From: Cinclus cinclus | Taxonomy: Eukaryota; Chordata; Aves; Passeriformes; Cinclidae | DNA: 64,000 nucleotides | Direction of reading: 5' to 3' | Assembly (NCBI RefSeq): GCF_963662255.1 | Contig: NC_085067.1 | Span: 744,001 to 808,000 of the forward strand | Shown here: positions 28,301-40,500 of the stretch, one piece after another | How positions within the stretch are numbered: the first letter of the stretch is position 1 | How the letters are laid out: the number at the start of each line of letters is the position of its first letter | Translations under genes and position numbers: made by a program | Notes under the pieces: model-generated | Told to the model about the DNA's origin: nothing | The model's input: only the letters and a program-made list of their open reading frames with translations | Database searches by the model: none

Positions 28301-28551
28301 TTGCTTTAAGAATAGCCTCAAGATCATAAAAGGCCTTAATATTTTGTGAATAAAGGTTTTCTTTTAGAACAGGTCCACTAGCAAAATAGAGATGATATTT
28401 TCTGAAATGATGTGGTTTGACATTGTTTGGGCATCAAAAAGGCCCTCAGTAGGGCTGCCAAAAGGCTATACAAATATTGTTTCATAGAGAATAGTCTTTT
28501 GAATGCTATTTGGAGGTGACAGGAGGAAGAACAGTGCTATAAATTTGGGGG

Positions 28552-28622
28552 AAAAAAAGAACCAACCAAAACAAAACACCCCACAAAACAAACCAACCAA
28601 CCAAACAAAACCACAAAAAAAA
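28552..28622 (+). repeat. (AAAC/AACC)n low-complexity tract
   Basis: An imperfect mix of AACC and AAAC units ending in an A run, in KSR1 intron 1. It has no coding meaning, although its reverse complement gives a phenylalanine-rich open frame. Confidence 0.85.
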
Positions 28623-29750
28623 GTTAGACGAAGAATAAAAGAAGAATGATAGATTTCCACAAGGCTGTGCCAAAAGCTACCTACCACCTATTGTTTCACA
28701 GTTTTCTTCCCAACCTTCATTTCGCGTGATGGATTTTTCAGCATGTAGGTTTATTACAGTTATAGTGCTATGATGATCCTTTCTTCCTATAAAAGCCAAA
28801 CGTTCCATCCAGCTCCACAGTCCCCAGCATCAGGTAGAGGAGCATTAGCATTTACATCAAACTTGAATCAAAGAAGGGGACAGGAGGGGATTGCTTTCTT
28901 AAAGCAAAACTACCTGCACAGAAGGTAAAAGGAAATGTCATTTAAGTACCTAAAGGTCAAATAAACTAAGGAAAAACACATCTACTTTTCCTTTCTAAAT
29001 ACTTATACAGACTTCTGTACAGATCCAGCTCTTCTCTGAGAGCACCACAGCAGCGCATTTTCTGTGTTTGAAGAATTCTACATAATCTTTCTGAACAGCA
29101 GAACATCTCTCCTGCCCGGTCCATGATGCTGTTTGAACTACAGCAACAGAGGGAAAAGGAGGATGAGATTAGATCAGTGAAATTGAGCCAGGGATAGAGA
29201 GACAGGCCTGGAGCAGAGGGCAGGAACCATCAGGAGCAGGCAAACACCAAGGACCTGAGGCAAAGGGGAGCTTTCCCAGCTCGCCAGCACAGCGGTGCGG
29301 GGACACACCTCCCGCCAGGGAGCCTCCAGTCACCTTTCCTCCGCGCCTCACATCGCATCCCGCTCCACAGGGGCACGGCAGCCCGGCACAGGCCCCGGGG
29401 CGCGGCCAAGCACGGCCTCACGGAGCTCCCGCGCACCCGCCCGACAGCCCGGGACACGCGCGGGGCTGCCCCGCACCTGTCCGCGCTCCGCCGGCACCGC
29501 GCTCCGCTCCGCGGCTTCCCCGACCGGGGGCCCCGCGCCGGGAGCGCCGAGCCCGCTGACAGCTCCGCGGCGGGGCCGGGGGACGCTGCCCCCGCCAACA
29601 GCGCTCGGCCCGCGGGAGAAGGAGACGGCGCGGCCCCGGTGCCGAGGGGACAGGGCGGGGAGCAGCGGCAGGCCCCGGCCGCGGCCCCGGGGGGTACAGG
29701 CGGCAGCGCGGCCCCGCTGCGGCGCCCGCGACTGCCAGCCCGGGCCGTAC

Positions 29751-29975
29751 CTCCAGCGTACGGATCTCCTGCTGCGTGAGGTCGTTGGATGCGGCGCACT
29801 TGGTGCGGAGCCCGCGCAGGTTGGAGAGAGAGATGTCGATGAGGTCCTGCAGCAGCCCGCACTGCTGCAGCGTGTTCCGCACGGCCGGCAAGCCCCGCGG
29901 CCCCGCCGCCTCGCCACCGCTCCGCTCCTTCCTCTCCAGCATGCCGGCGGCTCGTAGGGCAGCCGCTCTATCCAT
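29751..29975 (-). CDS. KSR1: KSR1 exon 1, coding part
   Basis: Encodes residues 1-75 of KSR1, the pseudokinase scaffold that brings RAF, MEK and ERK together downstream of Ras. The N-terminus is [17 protein letters not shown], followed by [19 protein letters not shown], then [18 protein letters not shown]. This is the start of the CA1 region, a coiled-coil plus SAM-like domain that in KSR1 contacts BRAF and membranes. The start is fixed by an in-frame TGA at 29987-29985 and the familiar MDRAA opening. The donor is CTGGAG|GTACGG, at a codon boundary. The exon sits in a CpG island, so other frames on both strands are also open here; they are shadows. A second in-frame Met at residue 12 could serve as an alternative start. 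Confidence 0.95.
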
Positions 29976-30171
29976 CCCTCGGCATCAGGGAGGCCGGGAG
30001 GCGAGGCGGCGGCGGGGGAGCGGTGGAGGGAGGCGGGCGGGAGGCGGCGCGGCCCGCCCCGCCGCGCACGCCGGGCAATCACCGCGCGGTACATGCGCGG
30101 CCGCCGGGCTCCACGAGCGTGCCCGCTCCGCCCCCGCCGCCACCCCGGGCGCTCCCCTCAGCGTTGTCCCT
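29976..30171 (-). promoter_or_regulatory. KSR1: KSR1 CpG-island promoter and 5' UTR
   Basis: Very CpG-rich, TATA-less DNA just upstream of the KSR1 start codon, containing TGCGCGGC-type elements near 30093-30101. The island continues left through exon 1 to about 29.3 kb, and a tandem repeat abuts it on the right. The position as promoter is inferred from the island and the first coding exon; the start site is not visible. Confidence 0.65.
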
Positions 30172-30608
30172 CACTGCTCAGGGCCTGCCTCACCCCTCAG
30201 CGTGTCCCTCACTGCTCAGGGCCCGCCTCACCCCTCAGCGTGTCCCTCACCCCTCAGGGTCCGCCTCACCCCTCAGCGTGTCCCTCACTGCTCAGGGCCC
30301 GCCTCACCCCTCAGCGTGTCCCTCACTGCTCAGGGCCCGCCTCACCCCTCAGCGTGTCCCTCACCCCTCAGGGTCCGCCTCACCCCTCAGCGTGTCCCTC
30401 ACTGCTCAGGGCCCGCCTCACCCCTCAGCGTGTCCCTCACCCCTCAGCGTGTCCCTCACCCCTCAGCGTGTCCCTCACCCCTCAGCGTGTCCCTCACTGC
30501 TCAGGGCCCGCCTCACCCCTCAGCGTGTCCCTCACCCCTCAGCGTGTCCCTCACTGCTCAGGGCCCGCCTCACCCCTCAGCGTGTCCCTCACCCCTCATT
30601 TCCCTCCT
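30172..30608 (+). repeat. 19-bp minisatellite upstream of KSR1
   Basis: Twenty-three consecutive 19-bp units without a single indel. There are three main variants: CACCCCTCAGCGTGTCCCT (A), CACTGCTCAGGGCCCGCCT (B) and CACCCCTCAGGGTCCGCCT (C). From the left they follow a higher order with B/C alternating with A, then runs of A on the right. Degenerate units extend to about 30148 on the left and 30674 on the right. The unit has no plus-strand stop in any frame, which explains three overlapping long open frames from about 30023 to 30797. The array starts about 200 bp upstream of the KSR1 ATG. Confidence 0.97.
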
Positions 30609-31201
30609 CACCCCTCAGTTCCTGCTTCGCTGTGTCCCTCTCCGTGCCCGCCTCAGCCCCTCAGCCTCCCTCAGGTAAGTCAGGGCTTGCAACTCGCCCC
30701 GAGGAGCCTGCGGTCGGCTCCGCTCCCCTCCACACCCCTGGAGGAAACAGGGCCGGACTTCCCAGCCCAGGGGAGGTGTGAGCAGGCATTAGGATAAACA
30801 TATTTAAGTGAATATAAGCTTTGAGTACGATAGGTGTGCGGGTTCATCCATATCATGAGTAGGAGGAAACGTCATGATGGCCTTGTGGAATCGCTGTGGT
30901 TTCAGCTTTCACAATGGAGATGGGAGAAAAATAGTCCAGGTAACTGCATAACATTTGGTTTCATAGCCAGCCTGTCTGATGGACTTGCACAGAACTGAGC
31001 TGTCATGCAGGAACCACTCATCTCCCAATTATTAGAATTGGGACTGTTGATTTGACATGAGGGATGCAGAAGGGCAGTTAGGCTGTACCTTACTGACAGA
31101 AGAACACAACCACCTTAATTTACACTAAATTGCTACCAGGTTTTAAAAGCTTAAATGACATCTGAGCCACCTGTGGCAATACAGAAGGGAGATTCCTGGG
31201 G

Positions 31202-31245
31202 AAAAAAAAAAAAAAACAACAACAACCAAACAAAAAACAACAAAC
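31202..31245 (+). repeat. A-rich (AAC/AAAC)n low-complexity tract
   Basis: An A run followed by AAC and AAAC units. Confidence 0.85.
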
Positions 31246-33601
31246 TGTGAATTAAGGACATGAGGCAATGGAGCAGGGCAAAGCAGCTGACACTGAGATG
31301 TTTTTCTCATGGTTAGATAAATACTGGTATCCACATTAGTTTGTCTGGATTTGTATCAAGTAGTGTGGCATATGCTGTTTAGTAATTTTCTTAAGAATGT
31401 GGGTCAGGTTAAGTATTTGATTTCATTGTCATTATTCACATGCTGTAAATTTCATACGCAATAAGGGCTTTGCTGGATTAGGGTTTAATTAGTTTGCCAT
31501 CTGATGAGTCCTGTGGTTTTGGGAAAGTAACTTTGCTTATTACCTCCATATTTCTGACCTTGTGAAAAAGCCTTTATCTACCCTGTCTGCTCTCAGGAGC
31601 ACTGGAAGTTTAGCACTGGAAATTTTAGTTTCTAGGACTCTGACAGGTTGAAATCCTCAAATACAGGTGACTGTGGAATGTTATTAACAGGATATTGTTC
31701 TTATAGACATTCTCTGCATACCCACCTGAGAATATCCATTTGCTTATAGACTGGAGGCCAAGTGCATTGCATAAGAAAGCAACCTAGGAAACTTGTGGGC
31801 CGTGCATCACTGGATACTTGGCATTCCCTGCAGTGTTTGTGTGCTGGGAGTGCCGGCCTCATTACCCAGCTGCCATCCGTGGGCAGCATTCCAGTCCCAG
31901 CACACAGGGCTGCCCTTGGGCCTGCGGGAAGAATGTGCTGACTAAACACTGCCTGTGCATCCATCCCTGCTCAGCATCCCTGCGTCCATCCCTGCTCAGC
32001 ATCCCTGCTGCCTCACAGGGGTCGGGGCTGGCATCTTCCCAGTAGCTCAGGCTGCTCTTCCACCACAGATTTGGTGTGCAGATTTGGTAGTTTAACTTGT
32101 GTGCAACCACAGCTCTCTGTCTGTAAGGAGATGGGGTAAAAGCCCTGCTTGTCAGAAGGTTTGGGAAGAGAAATACCATGGCTGGGCCGTGCTAGAAGGA
32201 CCATGTGAGCACACTGAATATACTCTTTTCCCAGCGATTTCAGGAAGTGACATATTTCATTATGTGCTTTACACATTTATTGATGCACCTGTTAGGATTT
32301 TTCTTTTAGTGTACAGTTTTTGTGGGGTGGACATAAGAACTTCATTCTCTATGGTAAAACAACTGCTTTTTTTTTTTAATTGAGTGAACCATACCCACAT
32401 TGTCAACTTCATTCCAATGTGAATTGTACAGTGGCCTTTTTGCCACTGTGTCAAAAAACAGTAGTTTTGAAAACAACAACAAAATGTGGAATGCCTCAGC
32501 TGGATCAGAAAAAAACTGCTAAGTGCTTGGTTAAGCCATTGGCCTAAGGATTGAGGGGATTTCTCTTCCCCACTGCCCCCATCTCTCTTGCCCACACAGA
32601 TCAGGTTTCTACCTACCTCAATAAAGCCCAAACCCTGCTAAGCACTTCCAGAAGTCCTGGGCTGTAGCAATGCTCTTGGACTCAGTAACATAAGCTCACT
32701 ATGGAAAAAAAAACTTTTTTTTGTTCCTGAAGGAAGAAAGCCCTGATGCATTTCACATGCTGCCTGTATGAAAAGCCTCTATTACCTTTTTAGCTAGCTT
32801 GCCCCAATTTCATTCAGCTATCACAACACTGAATTCAGATGATGAGACAGAATTACTCTGTTTGATGTGTTTAACACATAATAGAGATCTGTTTTAAGAA
32901 AATGCAGTGTTGGGATTTGAAGAGCTGAAATGTTAGGTATTTCAGATAAAAGAGGCCTTTATTATCGGTGATTTTCCCCTCAAAGGCTTCCTCCTACACG
33001 GCTGTAGCAGTATTCCTCTCCTGGCACAGCACAAGAATCCACAGTAGCTCTGGCATGTTCCTCTGCTGGGAAGCTCAGAAACTTAAGTCCTATTTTTAGA
33101 TGTGCTGCTGGATATTCGTGTTAGGATATACAGAGAAAGTGAGGATGGTGAGATGGTGTGCCTGGAACAAATCCTCAACCATTCCTCAGTTTAGATCTCT
33201 CTGTCGCCTGCAACTGAGCCAAACCAGTTCACATGAGTGGTAGATATGACCTGCACCTTTAAGAAAAATTTTATTGTAAGTCCACTTCTTCCATGGATTT
33301 TTTTCCTGCTCAGCTGTCTGTGTCAAATGGCACAGTCAAGTGCAAGGGATGGAGCAGCAAATCCACAGGTTTGGCAGTGGTGGATCCCAGTGAGTCAGGG
33401 ATAGATACAGGAAACTGCACTGTGTGCTGACAATAATGGAGGAAAAGATGCGAAAATTAAACAGTACTCCTTTTCTTAAAAATAATTTTCTTGAGTTGAG
33501 AAAATAGTTGTGTTTGGGCAATCTTAAGGGAAATTCTACCCCGTAAGTGGAAAGCACAAGAAACTGTTGTGCAGCTTCACTCAGTGTTTTCTGTGGACAG
33601 G

Positions 33602-33668
33602 TGTCGTGGTTTAACACCAGCTGGCAGCTAAGCACCACCAACCCCATGCTCACTTCCCCTTCAACAGA
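33602..33668 (+). mobile_element. Fragment resembling an avian endogenous-retrovirus LTR end
   Basis: It begins TGTCGTGGTTTAAC, followed by CCAGCTGGCAGCTAAGCACC. This resembles, from memory, the 5' edge of an LTR family widespread in neoavian genomes. After about 65 bases the similarity fades and no second LTR or internal region is seen, so it is an old truncated remnant. The family name is not assigned because no search could be run. Confidence 0.5.
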
Positions 33669-35058
33669 AAGAAACTTTGAGATGGGACTGAGAGGAGGAC
33701 TGGAGCGATGTGTTTATCTTACCTTCTGGAGTTAGGTGAGTAAACAAGTGTTGCAGCTGTTACAGCGACCAGAAACTCTCTAGCTTTAAGAACATAAGAA
33801 TTTTAGTTGTCTATAAAACAAATAAAACCCTCAACATTTATTTTTAGAGTAATCTCATGGGTTTTGCAGTCTTTCTTTAGCATTAGCTGTGTTGCAATAG
33901 TGCTGCCTTTTTGTCTGCTATTTATCACCAGTCACTTCTGTTTAGACTATAAACTGTTCGGGGCAGGAAGAGTCTTTTACTCTCTGCTTGCACGGCAACG
34001 CCTGAATCTCAGCGAGAGGCCAATGAGCTCTGCTGTAATATAAACACTCAATGTTGACAGGCCCAGAGGTTTAGAGCCCCCACCCCACTTGGAGCCCTGC
34101 CAGCCCGTGGGGTTTGTTCTAGCAGCAGACATGCCAGCAGTGAAAAGTGACAAATTTTGCAGGGGAAAGATATTCATAGATCTAACAAGGATAAGAAATA
34201 CCCGCCTTTAGAAACAGAGGCTTATGCCTCTCCAGGGATAAACACACCCTAGATTGACTCATGCTGGCATAATCCCCTTGTGCAATTTGTATATTGGCAT
34301 TAGATATGTGTGTGAGGCAAAAAGACAAATATTTGGTTAACAAAACAACACACGGGTAATAAAAAATAATTAGGCAGCTTTACCTTAGACCACCGCAGCA
34401 GGTGAGCTGCTGCTCTTCACCTCAGACAGGCATACATCCCTGCAAGCAGAGGTTCCTGATGTTTGTTTTATTTGAAGCAAAATAACCAGTTAATTTTGTT
34501 AAATGCTTTCAGAGTAAAAATAATAAATAATTAAATTAATCAAGTCCAGTAGCATGCAGTCTGGTGAGGGAGGGGGTATATACTGTTGTGGAAAAAGCAG
34601 GCTCATATTCCACAAGAGAGCTTTGTCATGTGTATTGCATAAGGAGATTACAGGCCTGAGTCTGAAACAGGCTGAAGGTTTTAGTTGTGTTTGCCATTAG
34701 CGCGCTGTGAACTGCTGCACAACAGCCCCTCTTTCATCTGGGTGAGAAAAGGCTCCAGGTCCATCATTATGTTCCTGGAGCTGGGACTCCACATGGCGAT
34801 TAGCTTCATTCCCCAGAGCCCTTTCCTGGTGTTTAAATAAATGAGAGGAGCTGGGCGGGTTAATCATCTGCTCCCATTATTCCCGTGCTCGATCCGTTTG
34901 ATGTGACAGCCCTTTGGGAAGGCCCCGGGTGCAGACTCTGCTGGGCACACCCCACGTGTGGCTTGTCCTGCGCTAGGGCTTCGCCAACGGAGTTGTATTA
35001 ATTAGCAAAATGAGAGCAAACTCCTCCCACCCCCGTTCCCTGTTTTCCTGGTAAAAGG

Positions 35059-35099
35059 AAAAAAAAAACAAACAAAAACAAACAAACAAACAAATAAAA
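35059..35099 (+). repeat. (AAAC)n low-complexity tract
   Basis: An A run followed by AAAC units, several of them perfect. Confidence 0.9.
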
Positions 35100-37513
35100 C
35101 CCTCCTGTTGCAGCCACTATTTTACCACCAGCTCTTGTCCTGATCTGTGGGAGGCCTCTTTTCCAGTTCTGCAACCCTTCCTCCATATCTGTGTGTGCAG
35201 TGCCTCACAAGTGGGGTGACCACAGCCATTTCTCAAGCAGTACATTTGTCTCTTATTACATACCTAGCAGGAAGGCTGTCCTGGGATCAACAGGGTCTGC
35301 TGGACAGCCCACATCCCTCTCCATGGGAGGAGCAGCACCACGAAGACCACTAAACCCAATATCGGCGTTCTTCCCAGCATCCATCTCACATTTGATATAG
35401 CTGTGACCCTCTGCTGTGTATGGTGGGACCTGGGAGGATCTATTGCCATCTTCCACTTCTGAAACATCCAGGAAATACCATTTACTGAAGTATTCTGGTG
35501 TGTATCTTGTAGCTCTCAGTTACACAGTGATCCCTGGGGAGAGCTTGCATGCACTGACAGTTCTGTTTTAGAAGAGCTGCAAGAGCTCTGCATGGATAAA
35601 ATGGAAGGAGCTGACTTCTACAGCTTTCTAAACATTGAGACACTGTGAAAGAGCCTGGGCCAAATAATATGAGTGGAGGGACTGCCCTGATGCATCTGAG
35701 GAGCATTGCCTATGGCATTCCTTCATTGGAGATGGAATTCTGCACATTCTCCTGGCCTCACAGCCTGCTCCTGCTCTACTGAGTCAGGCTCTTGGAAACC
35801 AGGTCTGTGAAAAGCCTGCTATCTAAAGAAAGCTTGCAACATTTTGAAGAATATTTAGAAACCTGTCCCCTGAAAAAAAAAAAAAAGGCTCAGCCAGAAG
35901 TGCTTAGGGCGATGGCAATAGAAAGGACATTTTATTCAACTATCAATCATTCTTGTTCTTGATGAGTTGAGAATTAATCTGCAGAAGGAAAAGCAAACAC
36001 AGATCTTTGGTTCCTTCTGATTCAAATCCCTTTGAAATCAGTGTCTTCCCAGTCAGTAAATTTTGGATTAAGTCCTTGTTCCGCCCTGCTTTCCCCTATC
36101 CCTACAGTGCCGTGAAAATTCAGACTGTTTCTCTTTACTTCCTTCCTCTTCATAAAACGTCTAATAATCAGCCATCTGGTGTCCAAGATGCCTTGAGTAT
36201 TAGGGCATTTCCTTTATCCAGTGGAGGCTTGTGAGAAGGAAGATAAATGTGTCCACGACCCATCCCTGCTGTGTGCTGATTAGGGTCTGGCAGTTTTTCT
36301 TTGTTCACAGTGATTACAGTAGTGCTAAGCTGTTTAGGAAAGAAACATATTTAAAAGGAGAATCTTCCTTTCTGATCTAGTAGATTTTATTACATTGCTT
36401 AATTATGCTTAATGAGAATTCTGTAGAACAGTATAATACTTGTATGTTAAAGAGAGTGGGATTTTGGAGGGAAGATGCAAAATGAGATCTATAGAAAACA
36501 CTGTGTATCCTAAAGAACTGCAGTCTGGATTCATTCTCATTTTAATTCTGCCTCACAGTGACACCCTGTTATTCAGAACTAGCTAAAAAACTTAACCCTT
36601 TCATTTCATTCTGTATTCCAGAGACCACAGCTGCAAGACAAGCTGTGTGCAGAGCTCTGTTCAAGTCAGTATCAGTCCCGGGGAACAAGGGTTCTGTGTA
36701 AAGGCCATGCTGTGTAAAACTGGGTCAGGTCTCAAGGTAGCCAGTGGCTTGAGATTCAAGTTTAGGAGGAAAATATTGAAGGGCACAGAGAAACTGTGAC
36801 TGAGCATCCACTGGACAATTGCAGTTTTTTAAAACAAAGCCTGGAGGGAGAGGGCAAGTCAGACTACAAAGAAAACAACAGCAGCAGGAAGAATCTGCAA
36901 TCTTAGCTCTGAAGCCAAAGAAAAAAAGCTACCCCCTATTATTCTGTGACAACTTGCAGGCCAAATGTGTGACATAAAGGAGGTTTGTGCCTTTATTTGT
37001 GAGCCCTTGAGAGCTGCAAATTTTTGTTGCCTTGGCTGTGTGGCATGAAGAGATGCCAGCAAGGTTCTGTTCACATTCACAGAATGGTGCTCCCATCTCA
37101 TCACCTCACCTTTATGGGCATTTACCATCCTAATCCCTGCTTGAACTCTGCATACAGTTCAGACTGTGGATTATGGCACTCATACAATATAGAAGCTATT
37201 TAGTGCACCCATTAATTAACCAGCTAATAGAATACATATCATGAGTGTGAGGAATATGGTAGCCCAAACTTTCTGTGCAGGACTGTGCAAATCTTTCTTT
37301 AAGTGGGGGCTCAGGGCTTCATATATGTATAACTTCTCACACAGGAGATAGATGTTGCCCAAACTGCCCACCAGGAGCAAATGCACAAGCAGATAAACCT
37401 TTCCTGATGATGCCAAAGAAAATAGTGAGCCACATACTTGCAGTCTACTCAAATCCAGTAAAAGTCTTTATAACATCCAGTGGCCCTAAGTTTTACATTA
37501 GCTGCTGACTTGA

Positions 37514-37537
37514 GTTTCTCATTTTGAAATGAGAAAC
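37514..37537. repeat. Perfect 11-bp inverted repeat, 2-base loop
   Basis: Arms GTTTCTCATTT and AAATGAGAAAC around TG. It is a near-palindrome in intergenic DNA with no neighbouring feature that explains it. Confidence 0.85.
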
Positions 37538-40500
37538 TGTCAGTAGGTGCCAGCATGCTGGGGCTCAGTTGCCCCAGCTCTGCACAAGTGCACACTCTGA
37601 TCTTGGTGACAGTGTTTGAGGAGAGAATGGTCTTGGCTGGTTCTTGTCAACATTTGAATTCAGCCTCCTGATTTTCTGCTCACTCTTCTTCCTCAGTTTC
37701 CATCACAGTCATGGACTTTCTCAGTAGCACCATCCCTGGAAATAGTTTGCACCGGAAGCAAGATAAGAGAACATGAATGCTGGCAGGAGCTGAGTCAAAG
37801 TTTTGAAAATTTTGGCTCTTACCCCACAGCACCAAATAGGAAACCTTCTGCATTCATGGCAGACAAATGGACAGGAAAGGACAAAGTAAACCCTAACTAT
37901 TTTCCCTCATACTTGAGTTTAGTTTTCTCTGATCCAGCAGCTTGTATGTTTTACCCCTGCTCTGAGTGCAGAATGGGAGAATTCAGCAGCTAAGGAATAG
38001 GCAGCTGGCTTTGGCTGCTGCTTCTGCCCTGTAAAGGTCCAGGTCCCTTTGGTTCTGAGGGGGAGTATGGCCTGGCAAGACCATAGTGCATGATCATACA
38101 TGAGGACAGAGGGCTCAGTGCAGGAAAGTGGATGTATTCAGAATGTTGCATAAGCACAGAGTTAGTTTGAAGTCGATATCCACACTGCAGTGCATGATTT
38201 CAGAAACCATTTCAAGGCAGGAATGATGACCCTGTGGTTAAGACATTGAGACAGGACCAGTCTGATTCAGTTCCTGGCTCTTTTAGAAAGTGTAGCCATG
38301 GGCAAATTCTCTTGTCTGTCTGCCTCCCCCATGAACCAGAGATGAGAATGTTTCCTATGTCTATTTAAACCATGGAGAGTGCTGAGGAATTAAACTTAGA
38401 AGATGAAAGGGGTCGATATGATCCACATCTGCGCTTCCCAGAACCCTTTTCAAAAGGTCACATTTTGCCCTTTACAATGGGCATAATAAAACATGAATCC
38501 ATGGGTTTAGTGGAGTTACTCCACATATTCACTGAGCTTAGTGAAGTCAGAACTTAGAACACTGAACTTAAATGCTTCATGTGGTGCTCCTTGGATGAGA
38601 CTGTGGTCAGAGCTGTTTGATAGAATGCTTCCAGCTTCCATCCATCCATGAACCCCCTTTGCAAACTCCTCCAAGTACAAGAGTCTTGTTCAATTGTATT
38701 GCCTGTCTTTTACCAAAACATGAAATGGAGCATCTGTCCTCAAACCATAAACACTGTAATTTACCCCAAACAATTCACGTTTAAAATAAGAAATCAGAAA
38801 CATCAAACCCACAAGCATCCAAGTATTTTCATGAAGGATAATCTGGATGTTAAGAGTTGCTAATAATTTTATGTAGATGTTTAAGATATGTGGTCCTTTT
38901 CCATTCTGCATTTCTGTTAAAAAATGAGATGTCTGTAGAATTTCAGCAGTTTTTGTTTGCTCTAGATGTCTTCAAGATAACATGCTGTTCACCTGTGCTA
39001 CGAGGCTGGGAATTTTAGCTCAGCCAGTGCTCCCTGCACTACCTTCACATCCTGACCCCTCCGGTATCTTTCAAACCGGGAAAATTCCGCAGTCACCACT
39101 TGCTACAGGAATTTGCCCAGCTCGGCTCATCAGCCTTGGCCCATCTGGCAAACAGCAGCCCCGGGGCTGCAGGTGCCTTTGCGCTCACATTTCCCCTCTG
39201 CCGTGGGGAGAGGAGCTGCTGGGAGTACCCAGTGGAGTTTGCCCTCTGCCGAGCGGACACAGCCAAGACTCGCCAGCCCAGCCGTGCCGGTGGCCGTGCC
39301 CCGGGACTCGCGGCTCGGCAGGACGGGTGCAGCCAGCACTGCCAACGCTCGGGTGCGCTCACAGCATTGCATCATTCAGTGCTGTCAGCTCCCTCTTCCC
39401 AGACAATGTGCTTCAGATATTGGCTGCACAGAAGGTCAGCTTGTGCTAGGAAAACAAACCGGCTGCTTTGCTTGGTGAGGCAGGGCTGCAATAGCCTCTG
39501 ACAGGAGACATTTTGCCTTGTTAGGTGTTGTTACTGTAATGTGGTCAAAGCATTTCAACCCAGCTTTTAGCAGGCCAGCCTTAATGCTCTTCTTTTTCCA
39601 CACACTGACGTGTAGAGGGACTAATCCAGATTGGCTTCTGAGTGCTTTAGTCATTCCACAGACAGCCCCCAGTCCAAAGCAGTGACTGTCTTAGGGCGTG
39701 AGGCGTGCAGGTAGGGGTGAGCTGTGCTCCCAGCGTGGAGCTGGGGCACACAGCTCTGCTCCACATGCTGTGCTCTCTGCCTGGAGCAAAATACTGGCTG
39801 CAGCAAGGCAGCTTGTGACTCCCTAATAGAGTATTTATTTATCTCAATCAAATGTCATAGAAGGGTAAAGGTGTTAGTGATAATTAAATCCCTACCTGAT
39901 TGGGGAAAATAATCTTATGATGGAAATACCAAGCTGTAGCATGAACTCATTGCTGATTAGACACCTAAGAAAGGTTCTCAGCAACATCTTTCCCATTAGA
40001 AATGCTTTGTTTGGAGCTTGTTTCCTCAGTCGGGTTGTCCAGGCTCTTGCAGTCAGCACAATCTGGCATTCCCAAACAGAGTAGCTTTGCTTCTAGAGAA
40101 CCAATTGGGAATTGCAGAGGGGGTGGAAAAGTAAAGTTATGCATTAGCAGCTGAGTTGAGAAAAGAGCACGGAGGGTTACATTTGGGCAAGTGAAAAATC
40201 CCCACGTGGGCTGCAGTGTGCTGAGTGTGCTAGGGGCCTGCATGCCTTCCAAAATATTCCCAAGGGTCCAAGGTTCTAAGTGTACATGGGATTTCTTCCT
40301 AAACGGATGGAGTTAGAATGACACAGCCTTGCCTCCCTGGAGACACTAGGAGAGCAACCAAGAAGTGCCTAATTAAGGCATAATTTATTTTTCTCTTCTG
40401 CAGCAGCTATTGCTATTCTGTTAGACAGATAAAGCAGCACATTAGGAAGGCACATAAACTGTGCTGCCAGGGAAACCTGACTTTGGTTCTTGTTTCCTTT

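Larger units (their letters stand above)
2709..29750 (-). other. KSR1: KSR1 intron 1 (27 kb)
   Basis: The interval between the two recognised coding exons, 27,042 bp. No further KSR1 protein can be read in it. It is mostly unique DNA of middling AT content with scattered homopolymers (A11G11 at 9541-9562, about A13 at 24600-24612, AAAC/AACC at 28552-28622) and small perfect inverted repeats (10461-10483, 17216-17250, 23849-23871). One plus-strand exon-like unit is listed separately. The other open frames are under about 165 codons and unrecognised. Long first introns often hold enhancers or alternative first exons, but none can be called here. Confidence 0.85.

Noticed and set aside
29230..30094. 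Open frames of 210 to 248 codons around KSR1 exon 1
   Set aside because: GC-rich shadows of the KSR1 CpG island. Only the frame starting at 29975 encodes recognised KSR1 protein, and it must stop at the donor at 29751.
30023..30797. Three overlapping plus-strand open frames of 234 to 300 codons
   Set aside because: All three are produced by the 19-bp minisatellite, which has no plus-strand stop in any frame. The peptides are repeats of one 19-residue period.
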